Source: Rhodanobacteraceae bacterium (GTDB lineage: Bacteria > Pseudomonadota > Gammaproteobacteria > Xanthomonadales > SZUA-5). Taken from it: DNA of 44,173 nt. Within the stretch, counting starts at the first letter, position 1. Each line of letters begins with the position of its first letter. The position numbers and the translations under genes are program-made. The DNA is taken from positions 1-44,173 of the forward strand of contig JADKFD010000040.1 of the NCBI GenBank assembly GCA_016717705.1, written 5' to 3'. This document shows positions 24,113 through 31,491 of the stretch, piece by piece. Under the pieces are notes generated by a model that searched no databases, was not told where the DNA came from, and saw only the letters and a program-made list of their open reading frames with translations.

Positions 24113-26656
24113 ATGAATCAAGGCGCCAGACAGCCGTCGGAGAGTGCTGACGCACATCTCGAACGTGCGCATGAAGAACTCAGGCTGCACGCAACCAGCC
24201 TGGTCCAGGCCTGGGAGAAACTGAATACATCGCGCTGGAACGCGGCCCATGGTCGCGGCCTGCAGCTTGCCGCAAAGCAACTGGTGCGCGCCTGCGATCG
24301 CTTGCGGCTGTCGTTGACCCGCAAGGCGGGCGAGTTGGAGACCTTTATCCGGGTATTCGTCGACACCGCGATGACCCCCAACACGGATCAGTTGCGCACG
24401 CTGTCCGCGCTGGTCAGCACGCTCGCCAGTACCGTGCTGTCCCTGGAAATGGTCAGCGCCGACGCCATGGCCAGCATCGACAGCGGGCGCAAGGAAGTCC
24501 CGGCGGCACCCCCGCCGCCGAGCGCGACGCCTTTGGTGCCGGTAGCCAGCAGCCCTCGGACCCTGGTCGTGCCCGCGGTGCGGGCGCGACGCGTGATCAA
24601 TGACGAAATGATCGTGCTGATCGGCGCCGGCGATGAATTTGGCGTCGAACTGGCACCGGCATTTACCGAACATGGCTACGGCGTGCGCAGTTTCGCCCGC
24701 GCGGACGACGCACTCGCGCTGCTCGCATCGATCATCCCACGGGCCGTCGTGGTCAGCGCGGCCGCAGCCAATGCGATCGGACAACTGCGCAGCGTCGCCC
24801 AGGCCAGGTCCGATCTGAACGAGACCCATCGCGAGCCGACGTTCGCGGTGATCGCGCCGCGCCAGGATCTCGGCCGCAGGCTGGCGGCGATGCGCCAGGG
24901 CGTCAAGTACTTCGAACCACCGGTCGATCCGCTCGCCATGCTGGTGGCGATCACCAGCGAAGCGCTGGCGGTCGGTCTGCCGAGCCGCGTCCTGATGGTC
25001 GACGGCGAGCGCGACCGCGGGCATCAGGCCGCCAGCTGGCTCAAGGACGCCGGGTACGTCGTCCGTCTGTGCCAGACCGCGGCCGATGGACTGGCGGCCA
25101 GCGAGAGCTTCAAACCGCAGATTGCGGTGATCGATGCCGACATGCGCGGCGCCGAATCCATGAAACTGGTGCACGGACTGCGCGACGACCCGGAAAACAG
25201 CGATATTCCGGTGATCCTGGTCGCCAGTTCGCGCGAGCTGGCGCTGCGTGAACAGGCCATCGCCGGCGGCGCCGACGAGTATCTGCTCAAGCCGCTCAAG
25301 CCGCGCCATCTGATCAGTGTGATCGAATCGCGCCTCAAGCGCAGCAAGCGCTTCGCGCCACGGCGCACCATCGTCCGCGACGAGTCGACCGGCCTCTATC
25401 CCCGCCGCGAGTTCATCGAGCGTGCCGAATCCGCCCGCGGGCAGGCCGGCGTGATGATTCTCTACATCGTGCTCGACGAACACGAAAGCTTGCGCAAGCA
25501 ATTGGGCATTTCTGGCCAGAGCCGGCTCGACATCGCCATCGGTCAGGCCCTGAAGGAAAACCTGCGCGCCGAAGATTTGCCCGCGCTGTACCAGGATTGC
25601 CGCTATCTGGTGCTGATCCGGCGCAGCGATCGCGGCGCCGCACTGGCGAGCGCCGAGAGCCTGCGCGAGAGCCTGGCGCGTCGGCGCATCCAGATCGGCG
25701 ACAACGAAGTGAACTTGAAGGCGAGCCTGGGACTGGCCAACCTCGATGGCGAATCGGCCGACGTCGGCGTGCAGAACGCCGAAGCCGCTGCGCTGGCGGC
25801 GATGCATCTGGGCGGCGATCGCAGCATGTGGTTCGAGGCCAGCAGCGCCAGCCTGATTCCGGCCGAGCGCGATGCCCAGTTGCGTGGATTGCTGGAGAGC
25901 AAGCGCTTCGGCCAGCACATGGAAATTCGCGGCGCACCGTTGATTCCGCTGCGCGGACGCGTTCCCGGCCAGTACGAACTGATTCTCAGCTGGCGGCCGG
26001 GCGGCAACGGGCAGCCGGCTGCATCGCAAGCGGATTTGATCCGGGTGGCAAAGGAGATCGGCTGTGTCGCCGATCTCGATCGCTTCATCGTCGGCGAGGC
26101 ACTCACCGTGCGCGCCGACCTGCTCAAGCGCGGACGCCAGGTGCGCCTGGTGGTCGAACTGTCGCCGTGGGCGCTGGACGACGGCGATTTCGCCAGCTAC
26201 CTGGAGCATCTGCTGCGCGAGCGGCGGCAATCCGGCACCGGAATTGCACTGACCTTGCCGGCATCGGTGCTGGCCGAGCGCATGGATGCCCTGGTCGCCT
26301 TCAATCAACACCTGAAGCCGCTCGCGATCCGTGTCGGTCTGCGTGACATCGGACGCGACATGACCCTGGTGCATCGACTGAGCGGCGTGCCGATCGACTA
26401 CCTGCGACTGTCGCCCGAGCTGTCGACCAGCACCGGCAACAGTGAACGTGCCGCCGAACTGCTGGCCGCCCTGATCCGGCGGGCCCATCAAAGCGGCATG
26501 ATGGTGATCGGCAGCAGCATCGAAAGTCGCGAACAGGCCATGCAGTTGCAGGCGGCCGGCGTCGACTACATCGAGAGCCCGACGCTGGGATCGCCGATCG
26601 CCCAGTTCGATTTCGATTTCGCGCGCTGGATGGCGGAGCAACGGCAGCCGACGTAG
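24113..26656 (+). CDS. Multidomain signalling protein: pseudo-REC, REC, degenerate GGDEF, degenerate EAL
   Basis: 847 residues from ATG 24113 (GGGAG upstream). A helical N-terminus (1-125) is followed by a Pro-rich linker (129-145) and a receiver-like fold without an acceptor Asp (about 165-285). A second receiver (about 291-410) retains Asp341 (A-V-I-D-A-D-M) and Lys393 (L-L-K-P). The GGDEF-like domain (about 422-575) has L-Y-Q-D-C-R where R-x-G-G-D-E-F should be, so cyclase activity is not expected. The EAL-like domain (about 582-840) reads Y-E-L-I-L-S-W at the EAL site. It has lost the D-D-F-G-T-G loop (L-R-D-I-G-R-D-M, 743-750) and the E-G-V-E motif (S-S-I-E-S, 801-805), so phosphodiesterase activity is also unlikely. 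It may be a c-di-GMP effector or scaffold like FimX, but nucleotide binding is unproven. Confidence 0.85.
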   Translation: MNQGARQPSESADAHLERAHEELRLHATSLVQAWEKLNTSRWNAAHGRGLQLAAKQLVRACDRLRLSLTRKAGELETFIRVFVDTAMTPNTDQLRTLSALVSTLASTVLSLEMVSADAMASIDSGRKEVPAAPPPPSATPLVPVASSPRTLVVPAVRARRVINDEMIVLIGAGDEFGVELAPAFTEHGYGVRSFARADDALALLASIIPRAVVVSAAAANAIGQLRSVAQARSDLNETHREPTFAVIAPRQDLGRRLAAMRQGVKYFEPPVDPLAMLVAITSEALAVGLPSRVLMVDGERDRGHQAASWLKDAGYVVRLCQTAADGLAASESFKPQIAVIDADMRGAESMKLVHGLRDDPENSDIPVILVASSRELALREQAIAGGADEYLLKPLKPRHLISVIESRLKRSKRFAPRRTIVRDESTGLYPRREFIERAESARGQAGVMILYIVLDEHESLRKQLGISGQSRLDIAIGQALKENLRAEDLPALYQDCRYLVLIRRSDRGAALASAESLRESLARRRIQIGDNEVNLKASLGLANLDGESADVGVQNAEAAALAAMHLGGDRSMWFEASSASLIPAERDAQLRGLLESKRFGQHMEIRGAPLIPLRGRVPGQYELILSWRPGGNGQPAASQADLIRVAKEIGCVADLDRFIVGEALTVRADLLKRGRQVRLVVELSPWALDDGDFASYLEHLLRERRQSGTGIALTLPASVLAERMDALVAFNQHLKPLAIRVGLRDIGRDMTLVHRLSGVPIDYLRLSPELSTSTGNSERAAELLAALIRRAHQSGMMVIGSSIESREQAMQLQAAGVDYIESPTLGSPIAQFDFDFARWMAEQRQPT

Positions 26657-26786
26657 GGCGGATCCTTCGCCTCCGGCGAAGAATCCGCCCGACAGTAGGA
26701 TGTGGCGAGCGCAGCGAACCGCATCGATCGGGTAACGGTGGTCCTTAAGGGAGGCGATGCGCTTCGCTGCGCTCAGCACATCCTAC
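26656..26786. repeat. Hairpin plus GTAGGATGTG inverted repeat
   Basis: 26656-26690 is a 16-bp-arm hairpin (GGGCGGAT-CTTCGCC with its complement, one mismatch), right at the end of the signalling gene and possibly a terminator. 26695-26786 begins GTAGGATGTG and ends CACATCCTAC, with further pairing of GAGCGCAGCGAA and TTCGCTGCGCTC; this is a REP-type composite. Its right arm touches the stop region of the DUF2069 gene. Confidence 0.85.
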
Positions 26787-27121
26787 AAAGGCTGGACCCG
26801 CGCCTCTCGCGTGCGCAGCCACAACCCGGCGAAATACAGCGCAGCCAAGGCCACTTCAGCCAGCGCCCAAGCGCGCTCGGCAGGATTGGCAACCGCTTCC
26901 ATGCCGCCGTGGCACAGGTATACCCAGACACCGATGCCGGCATAGATCCACATACCGCGCAGCTTGAAGGCCCAGGCCGCGACGAAGGGCAGCAGCGGCA
27001 ACAGCAGGGTCGCCACGCCAGAGGCCATTCCCGTCACCGGCGCATGGACAACGGCGTGCCAGACCAGCCGGAGCAGCAGCAACGCGAGCAGGGCCAGCGC
27101 ACATACGCGGGTGCCGTTCAT
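26783..27121 (-). CDS. DUF2069 membrane protein
   Basis: 112 residues, four predicted helices, with the conserved segment F-K-L-R-G-M-W-I-Y-A-G-I-G-V-W-V-Y-L-C-H-G-G-M-E-A, characteristic of DUF2069. Its ATG overlaps the wrbA stop (ATGA), so it is translated from the wrbA transcript, an arrangement I recall from other gammaproteobacteria. The last codons (V-Q-P-L-stop) lie in the REP composite at 26695-26786. Function unknown. Confidence 0.85.
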   Translation of the reverse strand: MNGTRVCALALLALLLLRLVWHAVVHAPVTGMASGVATLLLPLLPFVAAWAFKLRGMWIYAGIGVWVYLCHGGMEAVANPAERAWALAEVALAALYFAGLWLRTREARVQPL

Positions 27122-27717
27122 GGTCGATCCAGGCTGCGCGCAATCGTTGCGACCCGCCGTCCGAGCGCGCGCGCCAGCGTCTTCTCGTCCTCGCTGAGCT
27201 CGACTTCGCGCTGCGAGCGCGCCAGATGACTGGCCCCATACGGCGTTCCGCCGCCTTCGGTGCGCGTCAGCGCCGGCTCCGTGTACGGCAAGCCGACCAG
27301 AAGCATGCCGTGATGCAGCAGCGGCAGCATCATGCTCAACAAGGTGCTTTCCTGGCCGCCGTGCGGCGAACTGGTCGAGGTGAACACCGCCGCCGGCTTG
27401 CCGGCGAGCGCGCCGCTCAACCATTGCGCCGCCGTGCTGTCGAGGAAGTGCTTGAGCGGCGCCGCCATGTTGCCAAAGCGGGTCGGGCTGCCGAGGATCA
27501 GGCCGCGGCACTCGGCCAGATCATCCAGCGACACATACGGCGGACCGTCGGCGGGAATTTCCGGCGCCGCCACCGCACCGGCGGCGGCCACCACCTCGGG
27601 CACGGTCCGCAGGCGCGCCTGCATGCCATCGACCTCATCGATGCCCGATGCTATCCGCCGCGCCAGCTGCGCCGTGCTGCCGTGACGGCTGTAGTAGAGA
27701 ACGAGGATGGTCGCCAT
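27118..27717 (-). CDS. wrbA: WrbA-type NAD(P)H:quinone oxidoreductase
   Basis: 199-residue flavodoxin-fold protein. The FMN phosphate loop is Y-Y-S-R-H-G-S-T (9-16). Later blocks are G-S-P-T-R-F-G-N-M-A-A-P-L-K-H-F-L-D, T-S-T-S-S-P-H-G-G-Q-E-S-T-L and P-Y-G-A-S-H-L-A, all typical of WrbA. These tetrameric enzymes reduce quinones by two electrons and protect from redox cycling. Upstream, about 150 bp separates it from the divergent YihY gene; downstream it overlaps the DUF2069 gene. Confidence 0.93.
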   Translation of the reverse strand: MATILVLYYSRHGSTAQLARRIASGIDEVDGMQARLRTVPEVVAAAGAVAAPEIPADGPPYVSLDDLAECRGLILGSPTRFGNMAAPLKHFLDSTAAQWLSGALAGKPAAVFTSTSSPHGGQESTLLSMMLPLLHHGMLLVGLPYTEPALTRTEGGGTPYGASHLARSQREVELSEDEKTLARALGRRVATIARSLDRP

Positions 27718-27869
27718 GGGGGCTGCTGACCTGGGGGAGCGCGGATGCTAGCAGTCTGGCACGGGGCTGCGCGAGCGACTGGTCGCGACCGGCGTCCCGG
27801 TGCACGCGCGCGCTGCCCAGCAACCAGTAGACTGCCGGCCTCTGCACGAATGCTCGTCGTACCTACCGA

Positions 27870-29327
27870 ATGCGAAGACTGAAACTGCCGCCGGCGATCG
27901 CGCGACAACTGCAACAGTTGCTGGCGTTCTCCCGCTTCATCGCCCGGCGCTTCAACGACGACCAGTGTTTCGAGGCGGCTGGCGCGCTGTCGTTCACCAC
28001 GGTGTTCGCGATGGTGCCCTTGTTCACCGTGGCGCTGAGCGTGTTTTCGTCGTTTCAGGAGTTCAGTCGCTTCAGCAAGGCGGTCACCAACTGGGTGTTC
28101 CAGCATTTCGTCCCGACCTCGGGCGCCGAAATCGAGATCAAGTTCATCGAGTTCATCGAAAAGGCGTCGCAGCTGACCGCGGTGGGCACCATCGCCCTGT
28201 TCATCAGCGGCTTGTTGCTGATGACCTCGATCGAACACTCCTTCAACCGCATCTGGCGCGTGGTCGCGCCGCGCCGCGCGCTGCCGCGCTTCATCGTGTT
28301 CTGGACCGCGCTGACACTCGGACCGCTGCTGGTCGGCGCCGGTCTGGCGGTGAGTTCGGCGCTGCTCGCCAGCCCTTATCTGGCGCGCTTTTCCGAGGTC
28401 TACCAACTGGAGGCGGCGGGTCTGGCCGCGCTGCCCTTCCTGGTGACCTTCGCGGCTGCCGCCCTGGCCTATCTGATCGTCCCCAACTGCCCGGTGCGGG
28501 TGAACCACGCGGCGATCGGTGGTTTGTTCACCGCGGCAGCCTTCGAGATCGCCAAGACCGGCTTTGCCGAGTTCATCGGCCAGTTTGCGAGCTACGAGAA
28601 GATCTACGGGGCGGTCGCCTTGATCCCGGTGTTCCTGCTGTGGATCTATATCTCCTGGGTGGTCGCCTTGCTCGGCGCCTCGCTGACCGCCGCGCTGGGC
28701 GCCTTCAGCCACGAGGCCAGCAAGCGCAAGCTGCCCGAGCGCGAACGCTTTCCGGCGCTGTTGCGCCTGCTCGGACGCCTGCGCGAGGCGCAGATCCAGG
28801 GTGTCGGACTGTCGGTCGGCGAACTCGCCGAGCGCCTGCCCGATGTGCCCGAAGCCACGATCGCCGAGTTGCTCGGCATGCTGGTGCGCGAGCGCATCGC
28901 GCAGCGCACCGACATTGGCGGATGGATCCTGACGCGCGATCCAGACCTGGTGCGCATCCGCGCGCTCTATCGCGGCGACGCCTTCCTGCTGCCGCTATCC
29001 GACGGCAAGCACACCAGCGCGGTAGCCGGCACCCTGGATGGCAAGATCGAGCAGATGTGCGAGAACGCCGCGCAGGCCGCGGAGCGCCAGCTCGACCAGG
29101 CGCTCGCCGAACTGTTTCGCAAGCCTTCAGCACGCGCGCTCGAAGCGAAGGTCGAGTCGCCGGGCCCGGCCAAGAGGGCGAGGGACGAGAAGCGACCACC
29201 ACGGCCGATCCCCGCCGCCGCAGCGGACGCCAGTGCGCAAAACATGCGCCGCGCCCTCACCCGGAAATGCCGTAAGCCGTTGATCTTGATGTGGGCGCGG
29301 ATTAGCCCGCGCTTGCTTTCGGGATAA
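27870..29327 (+). CDS. YihY/BrkB-family inner-membrane protein with repeat-derived C-terminus
   Basis: 485 residues. Six transmembrane helices (about 35-290) carry the family motifs A-G-A-L-S-F-T-T-V-F-A-M-V-P-L, F-N-R-I-W-R-V and Y-E-K-I-Y-G-A-V-A-L-I-P-V-F-L-L-W-I-Y. A cytosolic domain of winged-helix type (about 300-400) resembles the YihY C-terminal extension seen in proteobacteria. Despite old names (ribonuclease BN, virulence factor BrkB) the function is not established. The final about 24 residues (R-R-A-L-T-R-K-C-R-K-P-L-I-L-M-W-A-R) are encoded by copy D of the mosaic element, so the ancestral stop was probably lost or displaced by its insertion. Confidence 0.9.
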   Translation: MRRLKLPPAIARQLQQLLAFSRFIARRFNDDQCFEAAGALSFTTVFAMVPLFTVALSVFSSFQEFSRFSKAVTNWVFQHFVPTSGAEIEIKFIEFIEKASQLTAVGTIALFISGLLLMTSIEHSFNRIWRVVAPRRALPRFIVFWTALTLGPLLVGAGLAVSSALLASPYLARFSEVYQLEAAGLAALPFLVTFAAAALAYLIVPNCPVRVNHAAIGGLFTAAAFEIAKTGFAEFIGQFASYEKIYGAVALIPVFLLWIYISWVVALLGASLTAALGAFSHEASKRKLPERERFPALLRLLGRLREAQIQGVGLSVGELAERLPDVPEATIAELLGMLVRERIAQRTDIGGWILTRDPDLVRIRALYRGDAFLLPLSDGKHTSAVAGTLDGKIEQMCENAAQAAERQLDQALAELFRKPSARALEAKVESPGPAKRARDEKRPPRPIPAAAADASAQNMRRALTRKCRKPLILMWARISPRLLSG

Positions 29328-29385
29328 GGCCCCAAGCTCGCGCGCGCGAACCAGCGCAGCGGCAATCTGAGCCCTCACCGAACAT
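29254..29385 (+). repeat. Mosaic interspersed element, copy D, overlapping a coding end
   Basis: Left end CCCTCACCCGGAAATGCCGT, AAGCCGTTGATCTTGATG (29254-29291). Core GTGGGCGCGGATTAGCCCGC, with its partner (GCGGG...) degraded. Right end GCTCGCGCGCGCGAACCAGC, then GCAGCGGC, to about 29370. A second left-end-like CCTCACCGAACAT follows at 29372. The YihY stop codon (29325-29327) is inside the element. Confidence 0.7.
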
Positions 29386-29457
29386 GTCGTTTGTCAGCAT
29401 GCAGCCCTCACACCGGTCCATTGCATACTTGCCGCAACCGACCTGAGGTTGAACACC

Positions 29458-29925
29458 ATGTTGAGATCCCTGTCCACACTGGCGCTGGCTTTTGCGCTGG
29501 GCTCCGCCGCCTCGGCAGCGCCGATCGAGCTCAGCGTCGCCACGCTGGACGGCAAGACCTTCGACGTCGCCGAACACCGCGGCCAGTGGATCGTGGTCAA
29601 CTTCTGGGCGACCTGGTGCGGGCCCTGCATCAAGGAAATGCCGGAGCTCGACGAACTCGACCGGGCGCGCGAGGACGTCATCGTGCTGGGACTGGCCTTC
29701 GAGGACACCACGCCAGATGACCTCAGGAAATTCCTCGGCCAGCACGCGGTGAGCTATCCGATTGCCGCGGTCGACGTTTATGCCCCGCCGGCCGCCTTTT
29801 CGGTACCCAAGGGCCTGCCGACGACGCACTTGATCGCGCCGGACGGCAGCCTGCGCGAGAGCTTCATCGGGCCGGTCACGCGCGCCGACCTGGAAAAGAT
29901 GATCGACGCCAAAGCGGCCGATTGA
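29458..29925 (+). CDS. TlpA/ResA-like periplasmic thioredoxin
   Basis: 155 residues from ATG 29458, preferred over TTG 29449 because GAGG then sits about 10 nt upstream. Signal peptide 1-20 (A-S-A-A). Thioredoxin fold with active site W-C-G-P-C (Cys54, Cys57) in N-F-W-A-T-W-C-G-P-C, a cis-Pro loop at G-L-P-T-T-H-L-I, and D-G-S-L-R-E-S-F-I-G at the end. This is the usual TlpA-type reductant of extracytoplasmic disulphides, for example in cytochrome c maturation; the partner here is unknown. The acylphosphatase TTG overlaps its TGA stop. Confidence 0.9.
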   Translation: MLRSLSTLALAFALGSAASAAPIELSVATLDGKTFDVAEHRGQWIVVNFWATWCGPCIKEMPELDELDRAREDVIVLGLAFEDTTPDDLRKFLGQHAVSYPIAAVDVYAPPAAFSVPKGLPTTHLIAPDGSLRESFIGPVTRADLEKMIDAKAAD

Positions 29926-30200
29926 GCAAGGCTGTGGCGACTCGACGCTACCTCGTGAGCGGCCTTGTGCAGGGCGTGAGCTTTCGCGCCGCCACGCGAC
30001 AGCGCGCGCGCGAGCTGCACGTCGACGGTCATGCGCGCAATCTGGCGGATGGCCGGGTCGAGGTCATCGCCTGCGGCGGCGACGCTGCGCTGGCACAGCT
30101 GGAGAGTTTTCTCTGGCGCGGGCCGCCGCATGCGCGGGTGGAGCGGGTCGAGATGGAGGCAGTCGATATTCAGGTGCCGGCGGGGTTCGGCATCAGTTGA
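29922..30200 (+). CDS. acyP: Acylphosphatase
   Basis: 92 residues. It contains both family signatures: G-L-V-Q-G-V-S-F-R (catalytic Arg22, phosphate loop) and G-H-A-R-N-L-A-D-G-R-V-E-V (catalytic Asn40). Length is normal. It hydrolyses carboxyl-phosphate bonds such as acetyl phosphate. The TTG start at 29922 overlaps the stop of the thioredoxin gene, indicating coupling; a GTG at 29934 is a possible alternative. Confidence 0.93.
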   Translation: MSKAVATRRYLVSGLVQGVSFRAATRQRARELHVDGHARNLADGRVEVIACGGDAALAQLESFLWRGPPHARVERVEMEAVDIQVPAGFGIS

Positions 30201-30216
30201 GAAGCGCTGCGTCGCT

Positions 30217-30420
30217 CTCACCGAACATACGCAAGTCCAACTGAATTCCATTTTGGCAAAAGGACGCGGGGCGCAAAGGCAGGGACCAAACGCCGCACGG
30301 TCCGACCGTGAATCTTGGCCTCGACCCCTGCCCGGCCCGCAGCCCGCTTTCGCCTTGGTTCGACCGCGGCGCCGCGAGCCCCCCCCCTGCCCGCGCGAAT
30401 AAGCACACCGCCAGGCGCGC
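30217..30420 (+). repeat. Mosaic interspersed element, copy F (third core type)
   Basis: Left end CTCTCACCGAACATACGCAA, then GTCCAACTGAATTCC (30217-30251). Right end CCGCGCGAATAAGCACACCG, then CCAGGCGCG (30393-30420). The roughly 140-bp core has neither of the other two hairpins. It contains CACGGTCCGACCGTG (30297-30311), a GGCAGGGA/CCCTGCC pair and a run of nine C (30379-30387). Confidence 0.6.
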
Positions 30421-30450
30421 GCACAACGCCTACATGCGCGCAAGGACCGG

Positions 30451-31254
30451 CTAATACACCCGCTTCGCCCGCGCCGCCGATTTCGGATAGCTCTCCTTGG
30501 CCGGCTTCTTGCTGAGCGGCGGCAATTCCAGGGCTTCCGGCGCGACGTCGTGGTCGGGTAGGTGGTCGAGCAGATGGCGGATCATGTTCAGCCGCCCGGC
30601 TTTCTGGTCGTTCATGTCGACCAGCGTCCACGGCGCCTCCGGGATGTCAGTCGCCTCCAGCATCTGGTCGCGCGCCCGGGTGTAGTCGGCGTAACGTTCG
30701 CGCGCAGCCAGATCGATCGGCGAGATCTTCCAGCGCTTGACCGGATCGTTGAGCCGCTCCGCCAGCCGCTGCTCCTGCTGGCTCTGATCGCAGGCAAACC
30801 AGTATTTGAACAGCAGCACGCCGTTGTTGATCAACATGCGTTCGAACTGCGGACAGTCGTCGAGGAATCGCGCGTACTCCTCATCAGTGCAGAAGCCCAT
30901 GACGCGTTCCACACCGGCGCGGTTGTACCAGCTGCGATCGAACAGCACGATCTCGCCGGCACTCGGCAAGTGCTCGACATAGCGTTGGAAATACCACTGG
31001 GTCTTTTCCCGATCGCTGGGCTTGGCCAACGCCACGATGCGGCAGGTGCGCGGATTCAGGCAGTCCGAGATGGCGTTGATCGCACCACCCTTCCCCGCTG
31101 TATCGCGCCCCTCGAACAGCACCACCAGCCGCTGTCCGGTGTGCTGCAGCCAGCGATGCATCGCGTTCAGCTCTTCCTGCAGAGGCTCCAGCGCCTCGCG
31201 GTAGTCCTTGCCTTTCATCTCGGCCACGGCAGCCTCCAGTGATTGCTGACGCAA
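30451..31254 (-). CDS. ppk2: Polyphosphate kinase 2 (PPK2)
   Basis: 267 residues. PPK2 P-loop kinase core: Walker A F-E-G-R-D-T-A-G-K-G-G (47-57), a lid region with R-Y-V-E-H-L-P, and Walker B V-L-F-D-R-S-W-Y-N-R-A-G-V-E (Asp106). Its single-domain length fits the polyP-driven nucleoside diphosphate/monophosphate kinases. Subclass (ADP versus AMP) cannot be fixed by eye, though the sequence looks most like the class I group. C-terminal tail basic (K-S-A-A-R-A-K-R-V-Y). Stands alone between two mosaic elements. Confidence 0.93.
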   Translation of the reverse strand: MRQQSLEAAVAEMKGKDYREALEPLQEELNAMHRWLQHTGQRLVVLFEGRDTAGKGGAINAISDCLNPRTCRIVALAKPSDREKTQWYFQRYVEHLPSAGEIVLFDRSWYNRAGVERVMGFCTDEEYARFLDDCPQFERMLINNGVLLFKYWFACDQSQQEQRLAERLNDPVKRWKISPIDLAARERYADYTRARDQMLEATDIPEAPWTLVDMNDQKAGRLNMIRHLLDHLPDHDVAPEALELPPLSKKPAKESYPKSAARAKRVY

Positions 31255-31304
31255 AGAGGCTACGGCATCCCCGCGATTGAAGGTAGTCGGGCTTGCGGCG
31301 GGAA

Positions 31305-31475
31305 TTCAACAGCCTCCCGGTCACGCCGACGATGCGCCTTTTCGCGCATCGAACATCCGGACGCAGGTCACGTCGGCCACGTAGCGGCCTACGTGACAGT
31401 GCTGCGAGTCACGTAGCCTGCTTCGCGGGAAACGTGACCTGCTTTCAAAGGCTTGCTACCTGATTGGCGAGGGGC
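31305..31475 (-). repeat. Mosaic interspersed element, copy E (paired GTCACGT palindromes, minus strand)
   Basis: Read on minus, the right part CGTGACCTGCGTCCGGATGT, TCGATGCGCGAAAAGGCGC parallels copy B (CGTGACCTACGTCCGGATGT, TCGTTGCGCGAACAAGCGC). The two palindromes are at 31367-31397 and 31408-31438. The left end (CTCGCCAATCAGGTAGCAAG, CCTTTGAAAG) is more diverged. It lies between ppk2 and the pigment methyltransferase. Confidence 0.7.
31367..31438. repeat. Two further 31-bp GTCACGT palindromes
   Basis: 31367-31397 (inner CGGCCAC...GCGGCCT) and 31408-31438 (inner AGCCTGC...GCGGGAA) keep the exact GTCACGT/ACGTGAC arms and 31-bp length while the inner stem differs from the copies at 9975. 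Position 8 is again unpaired. Confidence 0.93.
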
Positions 31476-31491
31476 TGCGGCTGCAAACGAA

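Noticed and set aside
23945..26779. 944-residue open frame on minus, antisense to the REC-GGDEF-EAL gene
   Set aside because: His/Gln/Arg-rich shadow translation without recognisable motifs; the plus frame has clear domain order and a ribosome site.
30379..30387. Run of nine C as a phase-variable tract
   Set aside because: It lies in the core of mosaic element F outside any supported gene, so slippage would have no coding effect. Given other homopolymer errors, its length is also unreliable.
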